From Salinisphaera hydrothermalis (GTDB lineage Bacteria > Pseudomonadota > Gammaproteobacteria > Nevskiales > Salinisphaeraceae): a stretch of DNA of 64,000 nt. The notes below the pieces were generated by a model, which was not told the origin of the DNA, did not search any database, and saw nothing but the letters and a program-made list of their open reading frames with translations. The position numbers were made by a program, and so were the translations under genes. Position 1 is the first letter of the stretch, and the number at the start of each line of letters is the position of its first letter. The stretch lies in NCBI RefSeq assembly GCF_040361195.1, contig NZ_APNE01000008.1, one strand, 5' to 3'. This document shows positions 26,983-34,612 of this stretch, piece by piece.

Positions 26983-27476
26983 TTAGGTCCATCGCAGATT
27001 ACAGGGGCCATGATTCCGACGAGTCCCCGGGGTTTCGGCGTGGATAGATAAGGACTAAGCCATGCACTGGGTCAGCACCGTTGATCTCGCACAGTCTAGC
27101 CGGCGGGTCTTCGCCGGCCTTTTGGTTTCGCGCTGCAGCGCGAGTCACTTCTCTTGCTTGCTCAAGAGCAGTAACCAAGAGAAGAGCACCCGGCGCGGCG
27201 CCGGCTTCGCCGGTTCACGCCGAGGCGTAGTGCCGGCGGGATGCGCCCACCTAGTCGATGACAATGGCGCATCGCTTTGGCGATGCTCAGACAGGCTGGA
27301 CGCACCGGCGCCGTGCGCCGGACACCCGCCGACACTACGCCTCGCCGTCGCCGCACAACGGGACGGGAATACAGCCACGGCGCTTCAGAGCTCGGCGTCT
27401 TCCATAAACCGTGGCATCGCGGCCCATCTAGCCAGCCAGCTGTGGCCATGACCCAGTTTCGCATCGGCCCCGCTAA
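26983..27476. repeat. Family 2 repeat, copy 1 (uninterrupted, with extra inner palindrome)
   Basis: This 494-base segment fills the gap between the convergent LysR and TPR genes. It starts TTAGGT and ends CGCTAA. It is colinear with the sequence at 48981-49054 plus 50204-50459: shared blocks include GCACTGGGTCAGCACCG, TCTTGCTTGCTCAA, GTAACCAAGAGAAG, AAACCGTGGCA, CGCGGCCCATC and GCCATGACCC. Relative to that copy it has about 165 extra bases (~27195-27364) bounded by a 20-base inverted repeat. No convincing gene lies in it. Confidence 0.85.
27221..27344. repeat. Inner inverted repeat inserted in family 2 copy 1
   Basis: CGAGGCGTAGTGCCGGCGGG at 27221-27240 pairs with its reverse complement at 27325-27344 at 19 of 20 positions. 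The enclosed 84 bases contain smaller hairpins (GGCGCATCG, GGCGCCGTGCGCCG). The whole segment is missing from the second family 2 copy, so it is either a secondary insertion or a part lost from that copy. Confidence 0.75.
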
Positions 27477-27498
27477 TATGCGAAGAGCTTAAAAGAGG

Positions 27499-28449
27499 TC
27501 AGCTCTCCCGGCGAATTCGCCAGTTGCCGTCCTCACGCACGAACACCATGTGTCGTGTCGCGTCTCGCTCTTGGCCGGCCGCCTGGTAATGCTCATGGAA
27601 GGTGGCCTGCGCGCGGTCGGCGCTGTCCTTCGTCACCTGAATATCGGATACGCGGACATCGACCGACTTCGGCTGGGTCACGCGTACGCGCTGCTGGCGG
27701 ATCCACTGGGCGCGCGAGGTGTCGCCCGATGGCTGGTAGTCGTTGCTGTAGACCGCCAGATAGGCCGCAAGATCCTGGGCGGACCAGGCTTTCGCCCAGC
27801 GCGACAGCACCTGATCGATGGCTTGATCGGTTGCGGTCGAGGTTGAAGCGGCGGCATTCGGAGACGGCGCACTGGCGGCATCCGACGGCTTCACGGCCTG
27901 AGGCGCATTCGCTGCATCCGCGTCGCCAGCGGCGGCGCTCGGTAACGACGGCAGGAGTTGTTCCAGCGCGCGGCGGCGCCGGTTCATGGCGTCGGCATCG
28001 GCGCCTTGTTGTTGCGCGCGTCGATAGGCATCGCTTGCCAGCGCGAGGTAGACATCACCGAGATTCGTCTCGGCGGTCGCATAACCGGGCGCCGACTCGA
28101 CCGCGCGCGAAAGCGCCTTTCGCGCCTCGGCCAGTCGACCCTGGCGGGCATAGAGCACGCCCAGGTTGTTCCAGACCCGCGCGCGCTGCGGATATTTCCT
28201 CGACAGGGTGCGATAAAGCGCCACCGCGCCCGCGATGTCGCCAGTATCGGCCAGCGCCATGGCCTGCAGGAATTGCGCCTGCGGATCGTCGGCCTGATCG
28301 GCCAGCCGGGCGTGCGTGGCCTGCAACGCCTGCACGGCCTCGCCGCGGGTCAGATCGTGCCGCACCGCGGCCGGATTCCAGTCTGCGGCCGCCGGCAGAC
28401 TCACGACCAGCGCTAGCGCACCAGCAATACCCAGTATCCCACGTATCAC
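27499..28449 (-). CDS. Secreted TPR protein with C-terminal SnoaL/Cds6-like domain
   Basis: 316 residues. A signal peptide (IRGILGIAGALALVVSLPAAADW) is followed by tetratricopeptide repeats between about residues 35 and 135 (ARVWNNLGVLYARQGRLAEA, YATAETNLGDVYLA). An Ala/Ser-rich linker leads to a C-terminal NTF2-like domain (ID.VLSRWAKAWSAQDLAAYLAVYSNDY ... NWRIRRES), similar to domains attached to L,D-transpeptidase and cell-envelope proteins. Role is probably a periplasmic scaffold. It ends 23 bases from a family 2 repeat and starts 45 bases from a family 1 repeat. Confidence 0.8.
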   Translation of the reverse strand: MIRGILGIAGALALVVSLPAAADWNPAAVRHDLTRGEAVQALQATHARLADQADDPQAQFLQAMALADTGDIAGAVALYRTLSRKYPQRARVWNNLGVLYARQGRLAEARKALSRAVESAPGYATAETNLGDVYLALASDAYRRAQQQGADADAMNRRRRALEQLLPSLPSAAAGDADAANAPQAVKPSDAASAPSPNAAASTSTATDQAIDQVLSRWAKAWSAQDLAAYLAVYSNDYQPSGDTSRAQWIRQQRVRVTQPKSVDVRVSDIQVTKDSADRAQATFHEHYQAAGQERDATRHMVFVREDGNWRIRRES

Positions 28450-28493
28450 GCGAAGCCCCTTTCGCTCTCCCTGCCCCTATCCTATGAGGTTTA

Positions 28494-28760
28494 GGGCGTG
28501 TCGTCATGAGATACACCGCCGCACCCGCGCCCGTGAGGTGGCAAGACAAGGCATCGTGAGCGTCGCGTGGCCCGGCCACGTGAGCGACCGATAACGCCGG
28601 ATTGCCGCCTCACGGGCACGGGCCCTGCGGGTGATGCCCGCCCACCGCGCCAGGCGGCGTTGCATGCCTTGACCGTGGGCCCGCCACGCTCGGCGGCATG
28701 CGCCTTGCCTGACACGATGGGCGGGCCTCATGCGGTGGCGCATCTCGTGACGACACGCCC
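28494..28760 (+). repeat. Family 1 palindromic element, copy C (divergent arms)
   Basis: 267 bases flanked by TA on both sides. The terminal inverted repeat starts GGGCGTGTCGTCATGAGAT and pairs with the other end with few mismatches. Hairpin 1 arms are GCCCGTGAGGTGGCAA (28529-28544) and 28602-28617, matching at 15 of 16. Hairpin 2 has arms GCCCGCCCA (28636-28644) and TGGGCGGGC (28718-28726), with inner GCATGCC/GGCATGC. Arm sequences differ from the 39.1 kb copy, but the short blocks GGCAAGAC, CGGATTGCC, GGCGGCGTTGC and GCCTTGCC are kept. It occupies the aroC-TPR gap. Confidence 0.85.
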
Positions 28761-28803
28761 TAGCTCAAGCAAGCGATCAATCGGTTGGCGAGCGCTCACG
28801 GCT

Positions 28804-29907
28804 TCAGAACATCGGCCCGCCGGCCAGCGGCGCCATGGGCGGCTCCACGTCGGCATTCTGCCCGCGATGACGCAGGGCATGATCGAGCAGCGTGATCGCC
28901 AGCATAGCTTCGGCGATGGGTGCGGCGCGCAGGCCAACACAAGGATCGTGGCGGCCGGTGGTGCGCATTTGCGTGGCCTGGCCGGCGGTATCGACCGTGT
29001 CGCCCGGAATGGTGATGCTCGAGGTCGGCTTGAGCGCCATGCTTGCGCGAATCGCCTGGCCGCTGGAAATGCCGCCCTGGATGCCACCGGAGTGGTTGCT
29101 GGCAAAGCCGTCGGGGTTCATTTCGTCGCGATGCTCGGAGCCCCGCATGGTCACGACATCGAAGCCGTCGCCGATTTCCACGCCCTTGACCGCGTTGATG
29201 CTCATCAGCGCCTTGGCGATATCGGCATCCAACCGGTCGAACACGGGCTCGCCCCAGCCGGCCGGCACGCCGGTGGCGACGACATCGATGCGCGCGCCGA
29301 TGGAATCGCCGTCGCGTCGCAGCTGATTGATGTACTCCTCCAGCTCGGCCACGCGATCGGGCTCGGCACAGAAAAACGGGTTGTCGTTGGCCGCGGCGAG
29401 ATCGGTGCAGCCGAGGCGGATCTCGCCCATCTGCGCCAGATAGCCTTGAATGGCAATACCCCAGCGCTCGGCCAGGATTTTGCGCGCGACGGCACCAGCG
29501 GCGACCCGGACCGCCGTCTCGCGCGCGGACGAGCGCCCGCCGCCGCGATAGTCGCGAATGCCGTATTTCTGCAGATACGCATAATCCGCATGATTCGGGC
29601 GGAACACATCCTTGATCTTCGAGTAGTCGCGCGAGCGCTGGTCGGTGTTCTCGATGATGATCGCGATCGGGGTGCCCGTGGTCACGCCCTCGAAAACACC
29701 CGACACGATGCGCGCCTCGTCGGCCTCTCGGCGCTGCGTCACGTAGCGTGACGTACCGGGCTTGCGCCGATCCAGATCGCGCTGCAGCAACGCTTCGTCG
29801 ATCGCCACGCCGGGCGGACAACCGTCGATCACGCAGCCGATCGCCGGCCCGTGCGATTCGCCGAAGGAGGTGACGGTGAACTGTTGGCCCCAGGTATTGC
29901 CTGCCAT
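28804..29907 (-). CDS. aroC: Chorismate synthase
   Basis: 367-residue FMN-dependent enzyme making chorismate from EPSP, the branch point to tryptophan, tyrosine and hydroxybenzoates. Conserved signatures are MAGNTWGQQFTVTSFGESHGPAIG, RYVTQRREADE, YRGGGRSSARET, and NHSGGIQGGIS near residue 265. Length is normal. It starts three bases after the prmB stop, so the two are co-transcribed, as in many gammaproteobacteria. Confidence 0.97.
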   Translation of the reverse strand: MAGNTWGQQFTVTSFGESHGPAIGCVIDGCPPGVAIDEALLQRDLDRRKPGTSRYVTQRREADEARIVSGVFEGVTTGTPIAIIIENTDQRSRDYSKIKDVFRPNHADYAYLQKYGIRDYRGGGRSSARETAVRVAAGAVARKILAERWGIAIQGYLAQMGEIRLGCTDLAAANDNPFFCAEPDRVAELEEYINQLRRDGDSIGARIDVVATGVPAGWGEPVFDRLDADIAKALMSINAVKGVEIGDGFDVVTMRGSEHRDEMNPDGFASNHSGGIQGGISSGQAIRASMALKPTSSITIPGDTVDTAGQATQMRTTGRHDPCVGLRAAPIAEAMLAITLLDHALRHRGQNADVEPPMAPLAGGPMF

Positions 29908-29910
29908 GCC

Positions 29911-30852
29911 TTATGCTCCAGCCGTCTGTGCTTCGACCCAGGCCGCGAGGTCCTCGGCCTCGAGTGCGCCCACGCCCATGCCGCCGCGCTCCAGGTCGAT
30001 CCAGGTCACCGGCAGGTCGGGATAACGCGCTTCCAGCAGAAACGCCGAAGCCCCGACTTCCATGATCAACAAACCGTCCTCGGCCAGATAATCCGGCGCG
30101 CCGAACAGGATACGCTCGACCAGCGTCAGATCGTCGGCATCGCCGTGGAAGGCGAAGCCCGGCTCGTGCCGGAATTCCGGGTCCAGGCCCGACCATTCGT
30201 CCTGGGTCACGTAAGGGGGATTGGTCACGATCAGGTCGAAGCGCTGCGGCTCCAGCCCTTCGTACACGTCCGCCTTGACCAGCTGGACCTGCGGCCCGGT
30301 GTCGTGCTTGTCGCAGTTGATCGCGGCGACATCGAGCGCGTCGTCACTGGCATCGGTCGCCACGACCTGGGCATCCGGAAACGCATAGGCACAGGCGATG
30401 GCAATCGCGCCGCAGCCGGTGCACAGATCGAGAATCGCCAACGGCTCGCGATGCCCGAGCCACGGCTGGAAGCCTTTTTCGATCAGCTCGGCGATCGGCG
30501 AGCGCGGCACGATCACACGTTCGTCGACGAAGAATTCCATCTCGGCGAACCAGGCGCGGCCGGTGATGTACGGCGCGGGCAGACGGGTTTCGATGCGTCG
30601 CTCGATGGTCGCGATCACGCGCTGGCGTTCGTCCGGCGTCAGCAGGCTGTCCAGATAGGCATCCGGCAGGCCGGGATCGAGATCCAGCGTGTCCAGCACC
30701 AGATGCGCGGCCTCGTCGATGGCATTGTCGCTGCCGTGGCCGAACGACAGATCGGCCGCGACGAAGCGCGACGCGCCCCAGCGGATGTAATCGACAATAC
30801 GGGTCAGGGTCGCGGCGATCTCGGACGCCGGCTCGACGGTGTCGCTAGCCAT
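29911..30852 (-). CDS. prmB: Ribosomal protein L3 N5-glutamine methyltransferase
   Basis: 313-residue SAM-dependent methyltransferase modifying a glutamine of L3. The catalytic LIVTNPPYVTQDEW motif and the SAM loop ILDLCTGCGAIAIA are visible, and the helical N-terminal domain (TRIVDYIRWGASRF) is typical of PrmB rather than PrmC. A longer start 20 codons upstream repeats VEPASEI and reaches towards psd, so ATG 30852 is preferred. It is immediately upstream of aroC, the characteristic prmB-aroC pair. Confidence 0.93.
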   Translation of the reverse strand: MASDTVEPASEIAATLTRIVDYIRWGASRFVAADLSFGHGSDNAIDEAAHLVLDTLDLDPGLPDAYLDSLLTPDERQRVIATIERRIETRLPAPYITGRAWFAEMEFFVDERVIVPRSPIAELIEKGFQPWLGHREPLAILDLCTGCGAIAIACAYAFPDAQVVATDASDDALDVAAINCDKHDTGPQVQLVKADVYEGLEPQRFDLIVTNPPYVTQDEWSGLDPEFRHEPGFAFHGDADDLTLVERILFGAPDYLAEDGLLIMEVGASAFLLEARYPDLPVTWIDLERGGMGVGALEAEDLAAWVEAQTAGA

Positions 30853-31006
30853 AATTTCACTCGCGGGTTCGACCCGCTTTTGGGGTTGCATGACACGCGA
30901 TCGGCATCGCATGTCGTGTTGATCGAGCGCTAGGATAAACCAGATCGCTTGCGCCGCGCTGTTGCGCTACCCTGCCGGGTTCGTTTCGCCGTCCGATTCG
31001 TCTGCC

Positions 31007-31900
31007 ATGTCCGCTGCCCCGGTTAGCCTGTCCGATCGTCTGTTCGCTTTCGCTCTGTGGCTGTTGCCGACGCGCGCGATTTCGCATCTGGCGTTTCTGA
31101 TCGCCGAGATCCGTCTGCCGCGGATCAAGAACCTGCTCATCCGCGGCTTCCTGCGCGCCTACCCGGCGATCGACATGAGCGAGGCCGCCGAACCCGAACC
31201 CACGCAGTACGCCTGTTTCAACGACTTCTTCACCCGCGAGCTGGCCGAGGGCGCGCGCCCGATGCCCCGGAACGAACACGCGCTCGTTTGCCCAGTGGAC
31301 GGCCAGCTCGGCATGTTTGGCACGATCGAGACCGGCCGGCTGTTCCAGACCAAAGGCGTCGCCTACAATCTGCGCGAACTGGTGGCCGGTGACGACAGCC
31401 TGGCGGCCGCTTTTCTCGGCGGGCGCTATTTCACGCTCTATCTCGCCCCACACAACTATCATCGCGTACACATGCCGCTGGACGGCCGTCTGCGCGAGAC
31501 GCGCTATGTGCCGGGCCGGCTGTTCGGCGTCAACCCGCGTTGTGTGCGCGCCATCCCTCGACTGTTCTCGCGCAACGAACGACTCGTGAGTTGCTTCGAT
31601 ACCGCGATCGGCCCGGTCGCGGTCGTGATGGTGGGCGCCTTCATCGTCGGCGGCATCCACACCAAGGCCGCCGGCCGCGTGTGCCCGCCCCATCAGAAAG
31701 CGCGGCGTCATACCAGCTATATCGACGCCGGCGACGCGGATCATCGCTATGTCCGCGGTGGCCAGATGGGCCATTTCATGCTCGGCTCGAGCGTGATCCT
31801 GCTGACCGGGCCGGATGCGGTGGACTTCGATCCCGAACTGACGGCCGGACAGGCCGTGCGCCTCAATCAGCCGCTCGGCCGGCTCGTCCCGGGCGCCTGA
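31007..31900 (+). CDS. psd: Phosphatidylserine decarboxylase proenzyme
   Basis: 297-residue membrane-bound proenzyme that decarboxylates phosphatidylserine to phosphatidylethanolamine. It self-cleaves to form a pyruvoyl group. The cleavage motif, LGST in most family members, reads LGSS here (FMLGSSVILL, about residues 258-261), with the serine that becomes pyruvoyl retained. NDFFTRELAEGARP and LAPHNYHRVHMPLDG are the other conserved blocks. ATG 31007 is used; the upstream in-frame codon lacks homology. It is divergent from prmB. Confidence 0.95.
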   Translation: MSAAPVSLSDRLFAFALWLLPTRAISHLAFLIAEIRLPRIKNLLIRGFLRAYPAIDMSEAAEPEPTQYACFNDFFTRELAEGARPMPRNEHALVCPVDGQLGMFGTIETGRLFQTKGVAYNLRELVAGDDSLAAAFLGGRYFTLYLAPHNYHRVHMPLDGRLRETRYVPGRLFGVNPRCVRAIPRLFSRNERLVSCFDTAIGPVAVVMVGAFIVGGIHTKAAGRVCPPHQKARRHTSYIDAGDADHRYVRGGQMGHFMLGSSVILLTGPDAVDFDPELTAGQAVRLNQPLGRLVPGA

Positions 31901-31923
31901 TCGGCGGCATTAACCCGCCGCGA

Positions 31924-32871
31924 TCAGGTCGCGGCGAACGGCAACACTGGCGCGATGGCGTCACAGTTTTGAAGCAGCGCCAGCAGCCGGTCGACCCCAA
32001 GCGCCACGCCGGCGCACGGCGGCAGACCGGCCTGCATCGCGGCCAACAAGGCTTCGTCGATCGGCGGCACGGGGCTGCCCTGGGCCGCGCGCGCGTCTTG
32101 TTCGCGCGTCATCCGCTGTCGGGCCAGGCCTGCATCGGTCAGCTCGCGGGCGCCGTTGGCCAGTTCCACGCCCTGCCAGAAGCATTCGAAGCGCAGCGCC
32201 TGCCGCGGGTCGTCCGGGTCGGCGGCTACGAGCACGGCATCCTCGGCGGGGAAATGCGTGACGATCTCGGGGCCATCGCCGCCCAGCGTCGGCTGTACGC
32301 AGGTGGCCATCAACAGATCGAGCCAGAACACGCGATCGAACGAGGCGTCCGGCCCGCTGGGCGCGACACCGCGCTCCTGCGCGCAGCCGGCCAGCGTTTG
32401 GGCATCGGCGACCAGCGGGTCAACGCCGACCGCGGCTTGAAAAACCTCGCGATAGGTTCGCGAACGCTCGATCAACGGCGTACCCAGCCGCGGGAGAAGC
32501 GCCGTCAGGCGCGCAATGGCGTCGAACATGTCGTCGCCAACGCCGTACCACTCGAGCATGGTGAACTCGGGGTTGTGCCAGCGCCCGGCCTCGCCGGCCC
32601 GGAAGACATGGCCAAGCTGGTACAACGAGCCGGCGCCTTCGGCCAGCAGACGCTTGAGTGCGTGCTCCGGCGACGGCACGAGATAACCCGCGCCCTGGAC
32701 CGCCAGACATTCCAGTGCGCGCTCGCTGGGCGCGGCCGACGACAGCAACGGCGTGTCGACTTCCAGCAGCCCGTGCTCGGCCATGAAGACGCGGATCGCG
32801 CCCATCAGCCGCGCACGCGCCGCTAGCGCGCCCGGGGCGAGCCCCGAGCGCCAGCGGCTATGGTCGCTCAC
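31924..32871 (-). CDS. epmA: EF-P beta-lysine ligase EpmA
   Basis: 315-residue lysyl-tRNA-synthetase-like enzyme (PoxA/GenX) without an anticodon-binding domain that attaches (R)-beta-lysine to EF-P. Class II aaRS motifs are present: VDTPLLSSAAPSE, FRAGEAGRWHNPEFTMLEWYG (motif 2) and the C-terminal GVALGVDRLLALL (motif 3). It lies seven bases after its substrate gene efp. Confidence 0.96.
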   Translation of the reverse strand: MSDHSRWRSGLAPGALAARARLMGAIRVFMAEHGLLEVDTPLLSSAAPSERALECLAVQGAGYLVPSPEHALKRLLAEGAGSLYQLGHVFRAGEAGRWHNPEFTMLEWYGVGDDMFDAIARLTALLPRLGTPLIERSRTYREVFQAAVGVDPLVADAQTLAGCAQERGVAPSGPDASFDRVFWLDLLMATCVQPTLGGDGPEIVTHFPAEDAVLVAADPDDPRQALRFECFWQGVELANGARELTDAGLARQRMTREQDARAAQGSPVPPIDEALLAAMQAGLPPCAGVALGVDRLLALLQNCDAIAPVLPFAAT

Positions 32872-32878
32872 GCGTGGA

Positions 32879-33451
32879 TCAGCTTTCGCTGGCGCGGGAG
32901 ACGTACTCGCCCTTGCGGGTATCGATGCGCAGGGTCTCGCCTTCCTCGATGAACAACGGCACCTGAACCACGGCGCCGGTTTCCAGCGTCGCCGGCTTCG
33001 AGCCGCCAGAGGAGGTGTTGCCGCGCACGCCGGGATCGGTTTCGGTGACCTGCAGAATCACGAAGTTGGGCGCGTCCACCTGCAGCGGCACCCCGTTCCA
33101 GAGCGTAACGTCGCAGCTGTCCTGCGGCTTGAGCCACTTGGCGGCATCGCCGACCGCGGCTTCGCTGGCCTGATACTGCTCGAAGGAGTTCGGTTCCATG
33201 AAATGGAAGAACTCGCCGTCGTGATACAGGAACTGGAGATCCAGATTGAACACGTCGGCGGCCTCGACCGAGTCGCCCGACTTGAAGGTCCGCTCGACCG
33301 TTCGGTTGGTCTTGAGGTTGCGCACCTTCACGCGATTGAAGGCCTGGCCCTTGCCGGGCTTGACGAATTCGTTCTCGACGATGGTGTAGGGATCGCCGTC
33401 GAGGATGATCTTCAGACCGCCCTTGAACTGGTTGGTAGAAAACTGCGCCAT
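32879..33451 (-). CDS. efp: Elongation factor P
   Basis: 190-residue translation factor that relieves ribosome stalling at polyproline stretches. The modified residue is visible as K34 in KPGKGQAF, the lysine type expected for EpmA/EpmB modification rather than the arginine-rhamnose type. Three beta-barrel domains end in RIDTRKGEYVSRASES. ATG 33451 gives the family start MAQFSTNQFKGGLK; longer in-frame extension runs into epmB and is ignored. It is transcribed with epmA and divergent from epmB. Confidence 0.97.
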   Translation of the reverse strand: MAQFSTNQFKGGLKIILDGDPYTIVENEFVKPGKGQAFNRVKVRNLKTNRTVERTFKSGDSVEAADVFNLDLQFLYHDGEFFHFMEPNSFEQYQASEAAVGDAAKWLKPQDSCDVTLWNGVPLQVDAPNFVILQVTETDPGVRGNTSSGGSKPATLETGAVVQVPLFIEEGETLRIDTRKGEYVSRASES

Positions 33452-33521
33452 AAAACGAAACTCCAAGGCCGAGCCACACCGCACTGGCATGCACGGCGGC
33501 CCGGTTCTAGACTTGTGGCAT

Positions 33522-34598
33522 ATGAGCACACGCCCCGCGCCATCGCGGATCACGCCGCTGATCGAGCCGCGCAGTCTATCGTATCGCAGCGCTGACTGGC
33601 AGCAGGCCATGCGCGACGCGATCACCGACGTCGATACCCTGTTTTCCGAACTCGACCTGCCCGCCGATTACAAGCCGGCGGCGCGCCGGGCGGCCGCGTT
33701 GTTCGACCTGCGCGTGCCGCGCAGCTACGTCGCCCGCATGCGCCGCGGCGATATCGCGGACCCGCTGCTGCGCCAGATTCTGCCGCTGGATGCCGAACAC
33801 GCCGATCCACCAGGTTTCGTCGACGACGCCGTGGGCGATCAGGCCAGCGCCGCCGGCGACGGTCTGCTGCACAAATACCACGGGCGCGCGCTGCTGATCA
33901 CGACCGGTGCCTGCGCGGTGCATTGCCGCTACTGCTTTCGTCGCCACTTCGACTACAGCACGCAGCATGCCGGCGGCTCGCATGCCGAGGCGGCACTCGG
34001 GCGCATCGCCGCCGACCCGAGCATCCGCGAAGTCCTCCTGTCCGGCGGCGATCCGTTGTCGTTGTCCAATGCGCGCCTTGAGAGCCTCGGCGACCGCCTG
34101 GACGCCATCGAACACGTCGAGCGGCTGCGTCTGCATACGCGTACCCCGGTGGTGATGCCCGAGCGCGTCGATGAAGCCTTTCTGACGTGGCTTGCTCGGC
34201 GCCGGGCCCGCGTCGTGGTCGTCGTACATGTCAATCACGCCAACGAGTTGTCGGACGATGTAACGGCCGCCCTGCGTGCCATGGCAGCCTCGGGCGCCAC
34301 GTTGCTCAACCAGGCGGTGCTGCTGGCCGGCGTCAACGATTCAGCGGATGCCCTCGCGGATTTGAGCCTGGCCCTCTTCGATGCCGGCGTTATGCCCTAT
34401 TATCTGCATCTACTTGATCGCGTTCGGGGTACCTCTCATTTCGAGGTGTCCGAATCGCGGGCGACAAGGCTCATGCAGGAGGTCGCGGCGCGTCTGCCCG
34501 GCTATCTGGTTCCGAAGCTCGCGCGCGAGGGCGCGGGGGATGATGCCAAGAGCGTACTTGGCGTGCCGGCACGTGCCCGGCATGCTGTGAGGGGATAA
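33522..34598 (+). CDS. epmB: EF-P beta-lysylation radical SAM protein EpmB
   Basis: 358-residue lysine 2,3-aminomutase making (R)-beta-lysine for EpmA. The radical-SAM cluster motif is CAVHCRYC (CX3CX2C), followed by FRRHFDY. The SAM motif LSGGDPLSL and the C-terminal GAGDDAKSVLGV region are typical. The start ATG at 33522 lies 70 bases from the divergent efp start, so a shared regulatory region is likely. The gene for the third modification enzyme EpmC is not in the window. Confidence 0.95.
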   Translation: MSTRPAPSRITPLIEPRSLSYRSADWQQAMRDAITDVDTLFSELDLPADYKPAARRAAALFDLRVPRSYVARMRRGDIADPLLRQILPLDAEHADPPGFVDDAVGDQASAAGDGLLHKYHGRALLITTGACAVHCRYCFRRHFDYSTQHAGGSHAEAALGRIAADPSIREVLLSGGDPLSLSNARLESLGDRLDAIEHVERLRLHTRTPVVMPERVDEAFLTWLARRRARVVVVVHVNHANELSDDVTAALRAMAASGATLLNQAVLLAGVNDSADALADLSLALFDAGVMPYYLHLLDRVRGTSHFEVSESRATRLMQEVAARLPGYLVPKLAREGAGDDAKSVLGVPARARHAVRG

Positions 34599-34612
34599 GG
34601 GGGCTGTTACAC

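Noticed and set aside
26983..27476. Family 2 as a group II intron, tRNA-like or CRISPR-related element
   Set aside because: No intron domain V pattern, no cloverleaf with anticodon stem, and no short regularly spaced repeats.
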